NCBI GenBank assembly: GCA_029237695.1 | Contig: CM055265.1 | Span: 74,286,013 to 74,350,012, forward strand | Reading direction: 5' to 3' | Length of the DNA: 64,000 nt | Origin: Conchocele bisecta | Lineage: Eukaryota > Mollusca > Bivalvia > Lucinida > Thyasiridae | Shown: piece by piece, positions 1 through 13,300 of the stretch | Layout: each line of letters starts with the position of its first letter | Numbering within the stretch: position 1 is the stretch's first letter | Made by a program: the position numbers and the translations under genes | The notes under the pieces: model-generated | What the model was told of the DNA's origin: nothing | Seen by the model: only the letters and a program-made list of their open reading frames with translations | Database searches by the model: none

Positions 1-240
1 TCCCCGATAGATTCCACAAAAAGGCCATTCATTCCTTATAATTCCAGCATTTGAAATAAATTCGTCAAGAAAATGTGTTTATTTTCCGTTTTCTTAAGAA
101 TTATTTTAACTGCGCCTCACGGTTACGGAAAGTAGTTCGGCATGGGAGTTTACTGGGATATAAATTTTGGACAGACTTGCTACGGACCAATCAAATGTTA
201 GGGAATTGTGTAAATATTTTTGTGCTGGAATTATATATCT
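1..240. repeat. Arm of a long palindromic repeat, also at 51066-51305
   Basis: Near-identical to 51066-51305. That copy is preceded by an inverted arm at about 50940-51005, so the family is a hairpin MITE; here only the right arm is in the window. Confidence 0.8.
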
Positions 241-281
241 GTTTCCCAGGTATTTTGATTACCTTGCTCAAACGCAAGAAT

Positions 282-800
282 ATATGGCTGTGACTGGAGA
301 AATGGGACTAATGGATTGGCGAACAGTGTAGATCCTGATCAGACTGTGCGGAAGGTGGATGCAAGCGATGGGTAATTTAACGATCGGGGTTCATCCTTAC
401 CGGAATTCCGATTGGAGACCTGGTTTGGCCCTCACATACGTCTTTGGCATTTTGTATGTGACAGTTGAATCTGGTTATACCCCTTATGTGAGTATTACGA
501 TTATTCGTAATCCTATTTCAGGGGAAGGGGCCAAGTGACTTTGGTGTGGTATGGACCTGCCACCAGGTCAGGTTATTCTAATTTCAGAGCTGAATATATT
601 GTTTCTTGATGTAAATATTCAGTTCTGATTTTGGAATTTTCCCGCAAATACAGCAGGTTAAAACGGGATCGAACCCGTTTGCCCGGCCTTACATGACCTT
701 AGCTGTTGATAGGCCGTTAAACACCAATAAACAAACAAACAAACAGGCTGATCTGGATCCACACTGGTCGCAAAACCCATAAGCCAAGTTACTCCACACA
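282..800. repeat. Palindromic MITE (CTGATCAG centre) split by a retroposon
   Basis: The left half (282-349) and right half (about 747-800) belong to the family whose arms read CGAACAGTGTAGATCCTGATC and its reverse. Other copies: 15218-15325, 24600-24680, 42720-42830, 43190-43440, 48350-48520, 54250-54490. Here the centre is interrupted by the retroposon at 350-746. Confidence 0.75.
350..746 (+). mobile_element. SINE-like retroposon with (AAAC)n tail, copy 1
   Basis: About 400 bp, starting near GCGATGGGTAATTTAACGATC and ending in an AAAC-repeat tail at 725-746. Related copies lie at 14175-14573 (+) and 9769-10175 (-). Variable-length target duplications at those two support retroposition. I could not place pol III boxes at the 5' end, so it may instead be the 3' end of a LINE. 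Confidence 0.7.
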
Positions 801-873
801 CATGCAGCCACACATCCGGGTGGTTGTTATCTCTCCAAGCACTAAGACAAGATGGCAATTCCATGTCACTCAC

Positions 874-949
874 CCCCGCCTCTAACACCTGTCTGTATTG
901 GGCCGTCATGTCGTTATAGAGAATTGTGTACTCGGACCCCACCACTTCA
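874..949 (-). CDS. CTSA: CTSA-like exon 9, last exon visible
   Basis: The acceptor is tctattttcag| and the donor GGG|GTGAGT. It encodes [20 protein letters not shown] and then QVLEAG, matching the helix just before the catalytic-Asp exon. No continuation (NGDxD) was found between 1 and 873 in any minus frame, so the gene runs off the left edge. Confidence 0.88.
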
Positions 950-3900
950 CTGAAAATAGATACTACCATGTGACCACCGGTGACGTGTGTCGCTGATACA
1001 ACATTGGGCAGAGGGCGGCGGGCATACATGGAGAATTGGTTTGGTTAAAACAATATTTTGTTTGTAAATCAGTTGTAAATATGTCATCAATACTATTATA
1101 TAAGGGACTTGGGACGGCTAGATGAGTATGTCATAAGAACGATAATTAGTGATTCTTCGCAAAAACGACATAAGTTTGGGCCAAAGTACGGAGACCTCCA
1201 AATGCAGCTTAACAACACGCGTCTGATGCGCCATATTTCATCACAATCCGCTGCATAATAAGGACAAAATAAAAGAATACGTACTTTGGAGGGCTTCTGG
1301 AAGTTTCAGTACATGTTGTTGTTGTTGTTGTAACCACGTGATCATACACATTGATATACACGGAGCAAAGGCAAACCAACCCGCCTCACGCATCCCGAGT
1401 AAGTTGGTAGGGACATAGAGAATACCAGGCTAGAGTCTTTTGATATCATGTTTATCAGGCAAAGCTAGGAAACGCGTAGGAATTCCGAGGCTTGCCGAGG
1501 AATTCCTACCGTTTCTGAGCCGAGCCTGATAAACTTGATATCAAAATACACTAGCCTGGTATTCTATTTATCAGGTAGCGTTTTATGCTCGAAAATGACC
1601 ACAGATGACGTCGTTATCTATGGACAGAACGAGGACTTGTTTACGTTGCGTTCTTACACTAACGTCATTCGGTAACGTCACGTGACGTCAACCGACCAAT
1701 GGAACGTCAGTTTTCACTTTGTTGTAACCCGGATGTTGATATCAGGTCAATGCCTGATACAACAATATGTTATCAATCAGTACGTATTCGGTCAATACAG
1801 GGCAGGTTACCTGATAAATACTAATGAAATAGCAGGTGAGCATTCACATAGACAGCCATGACTGTACCTGCACACGTCCCAGTTTTGCACCGACGAGGGG
1901 ATGTGTATCGCCGTGCGGAGTGCCTCGGTGTTCAGGTAGCTGATCTGTTCCTCATAGTCCAGACATGGCGGCGTCACGCGTACCGACTCCTGGTACAGCG
2001 CACTCTGGCGGATCATCTGGAAGATAAACTGATTGGCTGCACTATTGTTGTTTACATGGAACTCGATTAATATTAAGTTATGCGCAATGTAATTTAGTCT
2101 ACACCTCGTTGATATGTCGAGTCGAAGTACATGTACATGTATGTGCAACTTGTAATAGTATTGTCATATGAGAAAAATCATGAGATATCACACATCTTCT
2201 TTGGTACAAAATCACATGACTTAAAGTCTCACACGAGTCACTTTTACGATCTGGTATCGTATGATTGACTAACATGACAACGATTGAAACAATACCCATT
2301 TCAGATATATTTCTAGTACACATGTTGTAATGGTGTTGCACCTGTTAATGATATTCATATATAATGTGAATGGTGGGTGACCCGTGGGAGCGGTGTTCAA
2401 ACCTGGGTGTCTAAGATTACACACCATGATAATGTCAATGAGAATAGACAGAGCAACATGCATAGCCTCTTAAGAAAAATAGTAATTAAGTATTACAAGT
2501 TTAAGGTATTAACCAACTGGCCGAGATCTGGGGCCCGTTTCACTAAATTTCTTACGACTAAAATGTTCGTAAGAGCAAATTAAAGATCATCTGTAAATTT
2601 CAATTTATTGATTTACATTTATTGAACATAGGCTGCATATGCAGCCTATGCTCAATAAATGTAAATCCAATAATTGTTTACAAGAAAACAATGTTAATAT
2701 GAAATTTACAGACTATCATAATTTTGCACTTAGTTTAGTGAAACAGCCCCCAGAATGCCCAGCCAGCCGAGGCATTTACATTCATTATTCCCATTCTGTA
2801 TTAATGGTCCGAGTGTGTATGTGAGTGGTTCGAGAGATATAAAATACGAAAAAAAAACATTACTCCCATGCGGTATTAATGGTCCCAGGGTGTTAGTAAT
2901 TCGAGATACCACCTGTATATAAGATACCTAAAAAAACATAGGGCAAATTTTACAAAATTGTTAACGCAATTCTCAGCCGTTGAATGGTATCAGGCGCAGA
3001 TGTACTGTCTGTTTCACGAAAGCTGCCCATATTTTACGGCTATATAAATAATACAAAAACAATATTTTTGTTGATAATGTTAAATGTTAAATTTTATCAT
3101 AATTTAACAAGAGCTGTAGGAGAACAGCATAGCTCGACTACGAGGGTTGTCGATGTACACGTAGCTTGACAAACAAGGTGGCCGCGGCCTGCATAAAAAC
3201 CTTAACCAAGGTTGACTAAAAACCTTAACGAAGGGAAATTAAGTAAGTAATTCAAGGTTAAATGTAGGTCAATGCCAGATATAGGTCAGGGGTTATTGAT
3301 GTACATCACTAGGAGATGAAGGTTTCCAAGTATGGTTGCTGTAGGCCCAGGAGTATTCCATATACAAGCTTGACTATAAACATTAACCAAGTTTGAGTAC
3401 AAACCTTAACCAAGGGGAAATACGTAAGTAATTCAAGGTTAAATGTAGGTGAAGGTAACATATAGGTCAGGGGTTATGATGTACATCACTAGGAGATGAA
3501 GTTGTCCAAGTATGGTTGCTGTAGGGCCAGTAGTATTCCATCTACAAGCTTGACTAAAAACCTTAACCAAGGAGAATTTACTAAGTGATTCAAGAGGAAA
3601 TGTAGGTCAAGGTAAAATATAGATCAGGGGTTATTGATGTACATCACTATGAGAAAATGTTGTCCAAGTATGGTGTCTGTATGCACAATAGTATTCCATG
3701 TACAAGCTTGAGTAAAAACCTTAACTAAGGTTGACTAAAAACCTTAACCAAGGGGAATTAAGTAAGTAATTCAAGGTTAAATGTATGTCAAGGTTAAATG
3801 TATGTCAAGGTCAAATATAGGTCAGGGGTTGTTGATGTACATCACTAGGAGATGAAGCTGTCCAAGTATCGTTGGTGTAGGGCCAGGAGTATTCCATCTA

Positions 3901-4270
3901 CAAGCTTGACTAAAAACCTTAACCAAGGAGAATTAACTAAGTAATTCAAGAGGAAATGTAGGTCAATGTAAAATATAGATCAGGGTTTATTGATGTACAT
4001 CACTATGAGAAAAGGTTGTCCAAGTATGGTGTCTGTATGCACAATATTATTATATGTACAAGCTTGAGTAATAACCTTAACCAAGGTTGACAAAAAACCT
4101 TAACCAAGGGGAATTAACTAAGTAATTCAAGAGAAAATGTAGGTCAATGTCAAATATAGATCAGGGTTTATTGATGTACATCACTAGGAGATGAAGTTGT
4201 CCAAATATGGTGGGTGTAGGGCCAGTAGTATTCCATATACAAGCTTGACTAAAAACCTTAACCAAGGCGT

Positions 4271-4368
<98 letters not shown>

Positions 4369-7300
4369 GGTGACTACATAAGCTCTAACTATTCTTCGAA
4401 TAGTCGAGCTAAAAATGAGCCTTCTTTTTATTTTGTGAAATTTGGTCCAAATTTATTACGAAAAAAACATTATGGGGATTTAACAGAGGAAAATGTTTCT
4501 AATTTCAAAAGTAGTGGACCCATTTTCATGAATGTTTCTAATTTCAAAAGTAGTGGACCCATTTTCAAAATTTAACCAATTCGTTTTCTTAGTTAGATCA
4601 TTTCCAAGCTATCCAGACAGGTTTCGGAGTCAATTTCCCAATTATTTCGGTTTTTTTACTCGTCCCACAGCTAATCCCCCTACTTTTCCCCGATGATATA
4701 TTCCCATAGACAAATCATTGTTTGGTAATAAAATCAATATTTTACCAAATTTCCCAAAATAAAAAGAAGGCTCATTTTTAAATGTTGATGAAATTTAATA
4801 TTATCGAAAACAAAACTGTTTTTACATTGTTTATGTATCCGTAAAATTTGGGCAGTTTTCGTGAAACAGACAGTAGTTTCAAGTCAATGCTATATTAAAA
4901 ACTTTAACTATATTTCGGACGCCTGCGTTATTGTGAGTATTGTGTATTCTGTCTTGCTATGCGCACGCAGGCTCTATACCGACTTACTTCGAGCTTCTTT
5001 TTCATGTGTGGGTGATTCTGGAAGGCAAAACTTTTCAGATTATGCACAAAGGAGTTCTTTAGATAGACGAATCCCTGTGGCTTGGGAACTTCACATGGAC
5101 CGTACAGGTTGTATTCGTTCAGTCCACTACCGTAGATCAATTCAGACGCCTGCCCCACCTACAAACAACAAACAAATTATCGTATTGACTCATGCATTGG
5201 CAAGTGCGAGTGCAACTAATTTATCATCCATATGCTAGACAAAAACATTTTTGCCAAATATTAAAAACATTGAATGAAGGGATAGTTATTAACAAAACAC
5301 AAACTGCCATGCATCTGCTTCATGAACAAGGTGAGCACAAGTCGTTGGTGACATAGACACCGGAATGCATATGGAACAAAACATGATCCCTAGACACACA
5401 TTGGTGCCAAATTCTATCAAAATCAGTCAATGGATTATTGTGAAAATAAAATAGGATGTGGTGAAGTAATCGCACTTACTAGGTCGGAGCAGTCGGAGTT
5501 GAACGTGTACCTACTGACGAAGTGGCAGCGGCCCACCTCTCCTGGACAACAGGTATTCAACATCTTCCCCCAAAAACTGAAAGGGAAGAAACACTCAATT
5601 CTGAATCGACCGACAAATGTACAGAGTGAATTGCAAGACACAAGGAGTTCCGAATTATACTTATTCTGCACTCTAACTCCTGATAGTCTGTAAATTTCAC
5701 ATAAAGAATATTTTCTTGTAAACAATTATTGGATTTACAGTTATTGAGCATAGGCTGCATATGCAGCCTATGCTCAATAAATGTAAATCCATCAATTCAA
5801 ATTTCCAGACGATCCTAAATTTGCATTTACGAATATTTTACTCGTACGAAGTTTAGTGAAACGGGCCCCTGACTCCCAGAATCAAACATCAGAATTCCGC
5901 TGGCGATCGCCACTTTCGCAATTGGCAATAAAAATAAACAATTGGCGATAATTAAAATAAAAAATTAATTGTTTTTTTGGTTTTCCTCATAGAAATGACT
6001 GAATGTGCAGATTGATAGTTAGATTGGTAATGTTAATTCTGAGGAATGTAACTATCTGTTCCACGTTTTCCTGCCGACGAACTGTTGGCTATTAAACACA
6101 TTAAATCTAAAAAATATTTAAATGTCTGTACTTTTTCACCAATAAAAAAAAAGTCACCTCCCAAATTCCATCAAATGTTGATTTAATAGGAATGGGAATT
6201 TAACATGGGGGGTGGGGGTGTGGGGGGGGGGGAGTAAAAAAACGAAAATGTTTGGAAATTGACTCCGAAACCTGTATAGATAGCTTGGAAATGATATAAC
6301 TAAGAAAACAAAAGTTAGATTTTGAAAATCGGTCCACAAATAAAAAAAAATGTAAACAAATTATATTTTTAGCACCCATGTTAAATTCCTATAGGAAAAT
6401 CGTTTTTTCGCATTAAAATCAATATCTTACGGAATTTTATCAACTAATTTTTTTTGGGGAGGGTGACTTTTTGTTATTGATGAAAAAGTACTTACATTTA
6501 AATATTTTTTTGATTTAATGTGTTTAATGCCCAAAAGTTCGTCGGCAGCAAAACGTGGAACAGACAGTAATAAAGCAATACATCATTTTACAAAAAGGAC
6601 AATACCCACCTATCTCCGATTATACCGTGGAAATAAGCGAAGTATAACAGCGAGTTTTCATTCGTGTCGAAATTGCTAATGCCATTGCCGATCGCCATGC
6701 CTTTGAAGTTAATTGTCTGGTTTTGTGCAACCTTCACAGATAGTGTTGGGACATAGATTCCCCCATAACTTTCACCGGTCACGTAGAAGTCATTGGCGAG
6801 GTACTCGGGGAACTTTTGGAAGAAATCCTGCAGTGCCAAATAGTTGTCTGTAGCAACCTGAAATTAACAAGAATACAGCTGTTAATATATAAATAGAGGA
6901 TGTTACACGAGCAGGGTCGTAGCGGCCACCACGGTAGCACGGCGCTGCCGTGGCATTATTTTGGCCTGTTTCGTTTTTTTTGTATGTAGGAAATGCGATT
7001 TTGAGGGTCTAAGTGGAATTTTTCCCGCTAAAAAGGCTGCCGTGGCATTATTTTACACACCGCTACGGGCCTGACGAGTGATATTTATATGATTTATGTG
7101 ATATTTATTAAACGAGTTTACAGATGTCATAAGAAACTCGGCTAAATATCATCTTATATCAAATCAAATGTTAGATTTTATTTATTGCATAAGCATATCA
7201 TCATAATTTGAAGCTGTATTGATTACCTAACTTGTTTTCTGTAGCGGGATCATTTGCATATTTATTACACTGCACTAGTGTATTATGAGTTTTATTACAC

Positions 7301-10300
7301 TGTAGTATTAAATTCTGAAAGCCAATTTTATCCAACTTGTTTACTATTTCATAATAAACGAGTTCAATAAATACCATTACAAACTTGAGTTAGACAATCA
7401 ACCACGATACCCGAAATTGACGTCGAAAGTTGATAAGACTTTCAGCGCACATGTGCAATTCAACCCCAAATGAGCTCTGAAGCAGTCAATTTTCGAAATG
7501 TTATATGGAAATTCCCGTTATTCACGTCGACAGAAGTTGACAACAACCTTCGAAATAATATAGTGAAAATACATTGTATTGTGTTTTCTTTTCGAAAACC
7601 ATATCATCTAGAGATACGATAAGTGATTTAACACCATGGCCGGAGCTCAAAATGTGTTAGTATTTAACTATTAATATACAAATTATGAACACGTGCTGTA
7701 TCCGATAGTCAAATACATCTAATCGGCAAAAATTAAAACTGGCATTTTTGAATGGCTCGGCCGTTTTGCAAAAGGCCGGATCGTGGTCGTGATCGTTTGT
7801 ACTCCATAACGACAACTAGACAAGGGAGGTAATTCCAGTATTGCAGTGCTGTCACCTGGTCGTCGTTGGTCTTAAAATTCTTGTCGTCGGAATACGAGAA
7901 GCCCACGCCGGCGGGCGCCTCCAAATATAACATATTGGCCACCTGTAACAAACATGTAGGTATGATATTTACATTGTTATGCGCTCCCCATTATTCCCTT
8001 AATTACTGTATGTTCCACGTTTTGCTGCCGACGAACGTTTGGCTATTAAACACATTAAATATAAAAAATAGTTAAAAGTAACTACTTTTTTATCAATAAC
8101 AAAAAAGTCACCCTCCGTACAAAAAAATATTTGATGAAATTCCATCAAATATTGATTTTATTGCGAAAAACGATTTTCCTATGGGAATTTAACATGGGAA
8201 TCAATTTCCAAAACTTTTCGTTTTTTGATCCTGAAGGATAAAACAAACGAAAACTTTTGGAAATTGACTCCGAAACCTGGTGAGATAGCTTGAAAATGAT
8301 GTAACTAAGATTTTTTAAATCGGTCCACAAATTAAAAAAATCTATTTTTAGCCCCATGTTATATTCACATAGGAAAATCATTTTTGGAAATAAAATCACA
8401 TCAAAAAATTTTTTTTGGGGAGGCTGACTTTTGTTATTGATAAAAATGTACTTACTTTTAAATATTTTTTAGATTTAATGTGTTTAATAGCCAAAAGTTA
8501 GTCGGCAGCAAAACGTGGAACAGACAGTAGGCGGCAACTGTATTGAATTACATTTAATTTGGCAATTTGGGGATGTGAATTTACTGCTGCCATAAATCGT
8601 AATTTTCTACAGTAAATACGATATTTTCAACGTGGTCATTCAAAATTTTACGCTAGGATGAAGCTGTAATTTTGTTAGTGAGTGCCACAGCTGACAGTTA
8701 TGTCCCTTAAATATCAAGGTGCATGCTCACGTGGTTACAACAACAACAACAATGGCTGAAAGTGTTGAAAGCGCGCCCACTCCAAAGTAAGTATTATTTG
8801 ATATTTTCCTTAATATGCAATTGATTTTGATGAAATATGGCGCTGCATTTGGTGGTCTCGGAGTTCGGCACATACTTATGTCGTTTTTTGTGAAGAATTG
8901 ATTTCCGTGTCAGTAAACACGGAAATCGATTCTTAGCAAAAGCGACAGAAGTTTGGCCAAAGTACCGATACCACCAAATGCAGCTTAACAAGACGCGTTT
9001 GATGCGCAATATTTCATCAAAATCCGTTACATAATACGGACACTATAAAATAATATGTACTTTGAATCAAAGGCGCTTCTGGAAGTTTCATTAATTGTTG
9101 TTGTTGTTGTTGTTGTAACCACGTGATCATGCACCTTGAATATACCACTGCGACGATGGCAAATAATGGTCTTAAATTCCTTAGGCCAATGCATATAGAA
9201 TACAAGGCATTACAATTTGATATCAAATAGAGAACAAGAAACCAGAAGGAGACATATGAACCCGAGTAAAGAAGAAACTAACACGATAGATCATGATAAA
9301 CACATGTCACGCGCATGGCGGAGGTCGAGGAGCACAAACATGCACTCCACGACTAACGATGAGTGGTCCTAAAAAGAAAGCAACAATAGGTCAAGAATAT
9401 AACGAAACGAAAGTCCCACAACAACTATTTCCAATGAACCATCAAGAAAATATCAGTCCCTGCATGAAAAAACAACAAATCACAATCAAGTACAATACAC
9501 GAAGACATGACAACAAGGGTGTCGCCTTGGAATGGCCAGTGAACAAAATAGTCCACTGTCAGAACGGCGTCGCAAACCTCCCGCTTACTTAACGAACATA
9601 CAGTGATATAGGTACATGTACCATAATATGACCTGTAGCCGATTTTACCAAAATTGCTAAGCATGCTTATCTATCTAAGTACATGTATACTTTGAGGGAG
9701 TAATCATTTATTTTACCCGAAATGCATTATTTCATATAGAACGACAACTGCATATATCTGATGATTAATGTTTGTTTGTTTGTTTATTGGTGTTTAACGG
9801 CCTATCAACAACTAAGGTCATGTAAGGCCGGGCAAATGGGTTCGGTCCCGTTTTAACCTGCTTCATTGGGGGGGGGTGATTCCAAAAATCAGAACGGAAT
9901 ATTTACATCGAGAATAAATATATTCAGCCCTGAAATTAGAATAACCTGACATGGTGCCAGGCCCATACCACACCAAAGTCACTTGGCCCCTTCCCTAAAA
10001 TAGGATTACGAATAATCGTAATACTCACATAAGGGATATAACCAGATTCAACTGTCACATACAAAATATCAAAGACGTATGTGAGGGCCAAACCAGGTCT
10101 CCAGTCTGAATTCCAGTAAGGATGAACCCCGATCGTTAAATTACCAATCGCGTGCTCCCAACTGCCACCCACATTTGATGATTAAACGTATGCAGAATTA
10201 TTATACGGAATTTATTACATTATCACAGCCATTTTGGCTGTGATAATGCAATACAATTAGTATAATAAAAATGAATAAACGTATCGTTCAATTGAAAATG

Positions 10301-13300
10301 TCTCCCTCAAAGCGTACTTAGCAAGATAAGTATACCCTGCAATGTTGTTGAAATGGGCTACATATGTATATATGGGTGTATAAAACGTGTGCAACTAGCA
10401 ATGAAATAAATAACTTACATTGTTCCAGCTGTCCTTATTGTAGTAAAGCCCGGACCCATTCTGTGCAACCTGTCAATACACGTACACACGTAAAATGTAT
10501 ACAGCATTATTTCATGTTGTGTAGTATTGCACAGAGCTCCAGATAAGCTGCATACTTGCTTAAATACCCAATTAAAATTGCCAAAAACCCAATTGAAATC
10601 AGAAGTAGTGAGTGTAAACAAGCAATAACAAGTTTGTGGTACCTTTATCATGCTGCAGAAAATAATAATTAGACCACAAATACATGTGTAGCATATTTTT
10701 CTTCTTTTCCATGAGAACACATCTTGGTATTTCATTAGAATTGTCTCCAAGGAGACAATTCTCATGAAATGCCAAGACATGTTTTCATTTTGAAGCAAAC
10801 TATTCAATAATTGCTGTTTGTTGACGTGTAAACAGTAATGTGATTTTATTTTACCCCATTAAAATTTTGAAATACCCAATCATCAGGATATGCACTTTTT
10901 ACAAGTAGTTTTCATATTTTTGAGAACAAAAACACGCCCTTTTCACAAATGGACTGGTCAGAAAATCATTTTGTCACGATTGGATTGGTCCGGAAATTAA
11001 CATATAACTAGATGGCAGCGGAACGCATGTCGAGCCCGCCGAGGCTTTAATAGTATACCGAAAGACTTTAACCAAAAACTTTAAACCTGTCGCACGTACA
11101 GACTATATCGCACTGTCCGCAAGCGGGCGCGACAAAAATCCATTCCAGGGGGCTGTTTCACTAAACTTCATACGACTAAAATGTTCGCAAGTGCAAAATT
11201 AGGATCGTCTAGAAATTGTAATTGATGTATTTACATTTATTGAACATATGCAGCCTATGCTCAATAAATTTAAATCCAGCAATTGTTTACAACAAACCGG
11301 TGTTAATGTGAACTTCACAGACTATCATGATTTTGCACTTACGAACATTTTAGTCGTACGAAGTTTAGTGAAACGCGCCTCAGCTACTTAGGGATTAATG
11401 ACCCTTCATCTTTACTATGGTTCACACAACTGCTACTCTAGGACACCCGTTGTAACATGTATTACCCTGAATGGGCCGTGCTCCGTGACCAGCGCGAGAA
11501 GGGAACTGCATCCGGGCCCACCATTCATCCACAGGACCAGGGGATCCGACTTGGGATTATTCGCCGATTCCACAAACCTGTCCGCAACATATAAGTCAGG
11601 ATTACAACATGACAACGCTTGATTGATATAGTTTTGGGCGTTACGTTCAATTAAAGGTACATGCCCACTCAGTAGGCACACCATGTTCTTTATATACATT
11701 AAATAAGTTTATAATTGTGTCACTATTCCACCAATTCTAAAAATTAAGAGTACCCGCTATACAGATATAATCATTTAGTAATATTTATTTTACACATTGT
11801 GACTCGCGGTGGTATCAGGCTATTTTCATATGCAAATCAGGCATGATATTTTTTTTATTATTTATACTTTTTATTTATCACCTGAAAAAAAATATTTTCG
11901 AAAGACTATAAAGTATATGATCATTGAACATCAAAACAAATAAATAAAGGGGATAAATAGTAATGTCCGTTAACATTTTAATGAAACACGGTTATCGCCC
12001 CTGATACCAGTGTGGAAATTTACGTCTGATATAAAATGTATAATAATGCCATTCAATTAGTGTTTGGTGTTGAAGGGGTTGAAGTAGGTGTTAGCATTTA
12101 CTGATAGTATAGACAGATACCATGATACTGTTATATACTGTGTACATGACAGCCGGCTACAATAAAATGCAAGTACAGTGGACCTCGCTGTACCGAACAC
12201 CATAGTTACCGCCAGGGTGTTCGGTATAGCGAGTTGTCCACTGTAAGCAACCAATCACCAGCTGTCAGAGCCACAGCATGGACCTGTTGGAAGAGCTGGG
12301 CTTTGAGGTACACGAGTTGTACGTTGGAACCTCGCTATACCGAACACTCAAATGGTACCCGTGGTGTCGGTATAGTGAGATTCCACTGTATTAAAATAAT
12401 TGAAATAAAGTGGACTCGTAACCTGCTGTCATGTACACTCCAGTGACAACACATGTATATATTCCTATTATGTAACATGTATGTTTGTGACTAAAAAGAA
12501 AATAATTATAAAAAAATAATGCCTATCAATACCTGGGGTAATGAATGTAACTTTACAGCATGAAGGCTAATGAACTCCCGACGTAACATCACAACAATTT
12601 AAATGCACTTTTCCACAGAGTATCATTAACAATGTGTTAAAAACGTATGCTTCATATAGTTTTCTATGATAATGAAAAATAAGTTTTCTATTATAAGTTA
12701 CAACGTTGGTGACGGACGGACGGACAAGCACTAAATGCCCCCTCCACTATCGTGGTGAACAGGATATGCACAGTTAGCCATTCAATGTGCATGATCACGT
12801 GGTTACAACAACAACAACAATGGCTGGAAGTGTTGAAAGCGTGCCCACTCCAAAGTAAGTATTATTTGATATTGTCCTTAATAGGCAACGGCTTTTGAAG
12901 AAATATGGCGCAGCAAACGCGCCTCCATGAGCTGCATTTGGTAGTCCCGGGATTTCGGCACATACTTATGTCGTTTTTGCGAAGAATCGATTTCCGTGTC
13001 AGTAGACACGGAAATCGATTCTTCGCAAAAACGACTGAAGTTTGGGCCAAAGTACCGAGACCACCAAATACAGCTTAACAATACGCTTTTGATGCGCCAT
13101 ATTTCATCAAAATCCGTGACATAATAAGGACAAAATAAAAGAATACGTACCTTGAATTGGAGAGCTTCTGGAAGTTTCAGAACATGTTTTTGTTGTTGTA
13201 ACCACGTGATCATACACCTTGCTATTCCATCAGTGACACACCTGTCATGCTTGTGATATTAACCAATATAGATCGTTGTCAGGCTACTTACATGAGTGCG

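Noticed and set aside
658..1029. Whole 123-residue minus ORF as one protein
   Set aside because: Only 874-949 is a real exon; the rest runs over the splice donor, a MITE half and a retroposon tail.
4191..4373. ORF with a long Pro-Thr repeat
   Set aside because: It is the (GACGCC)n microsatellite read in frame, with pearl-like core sequence upstream.
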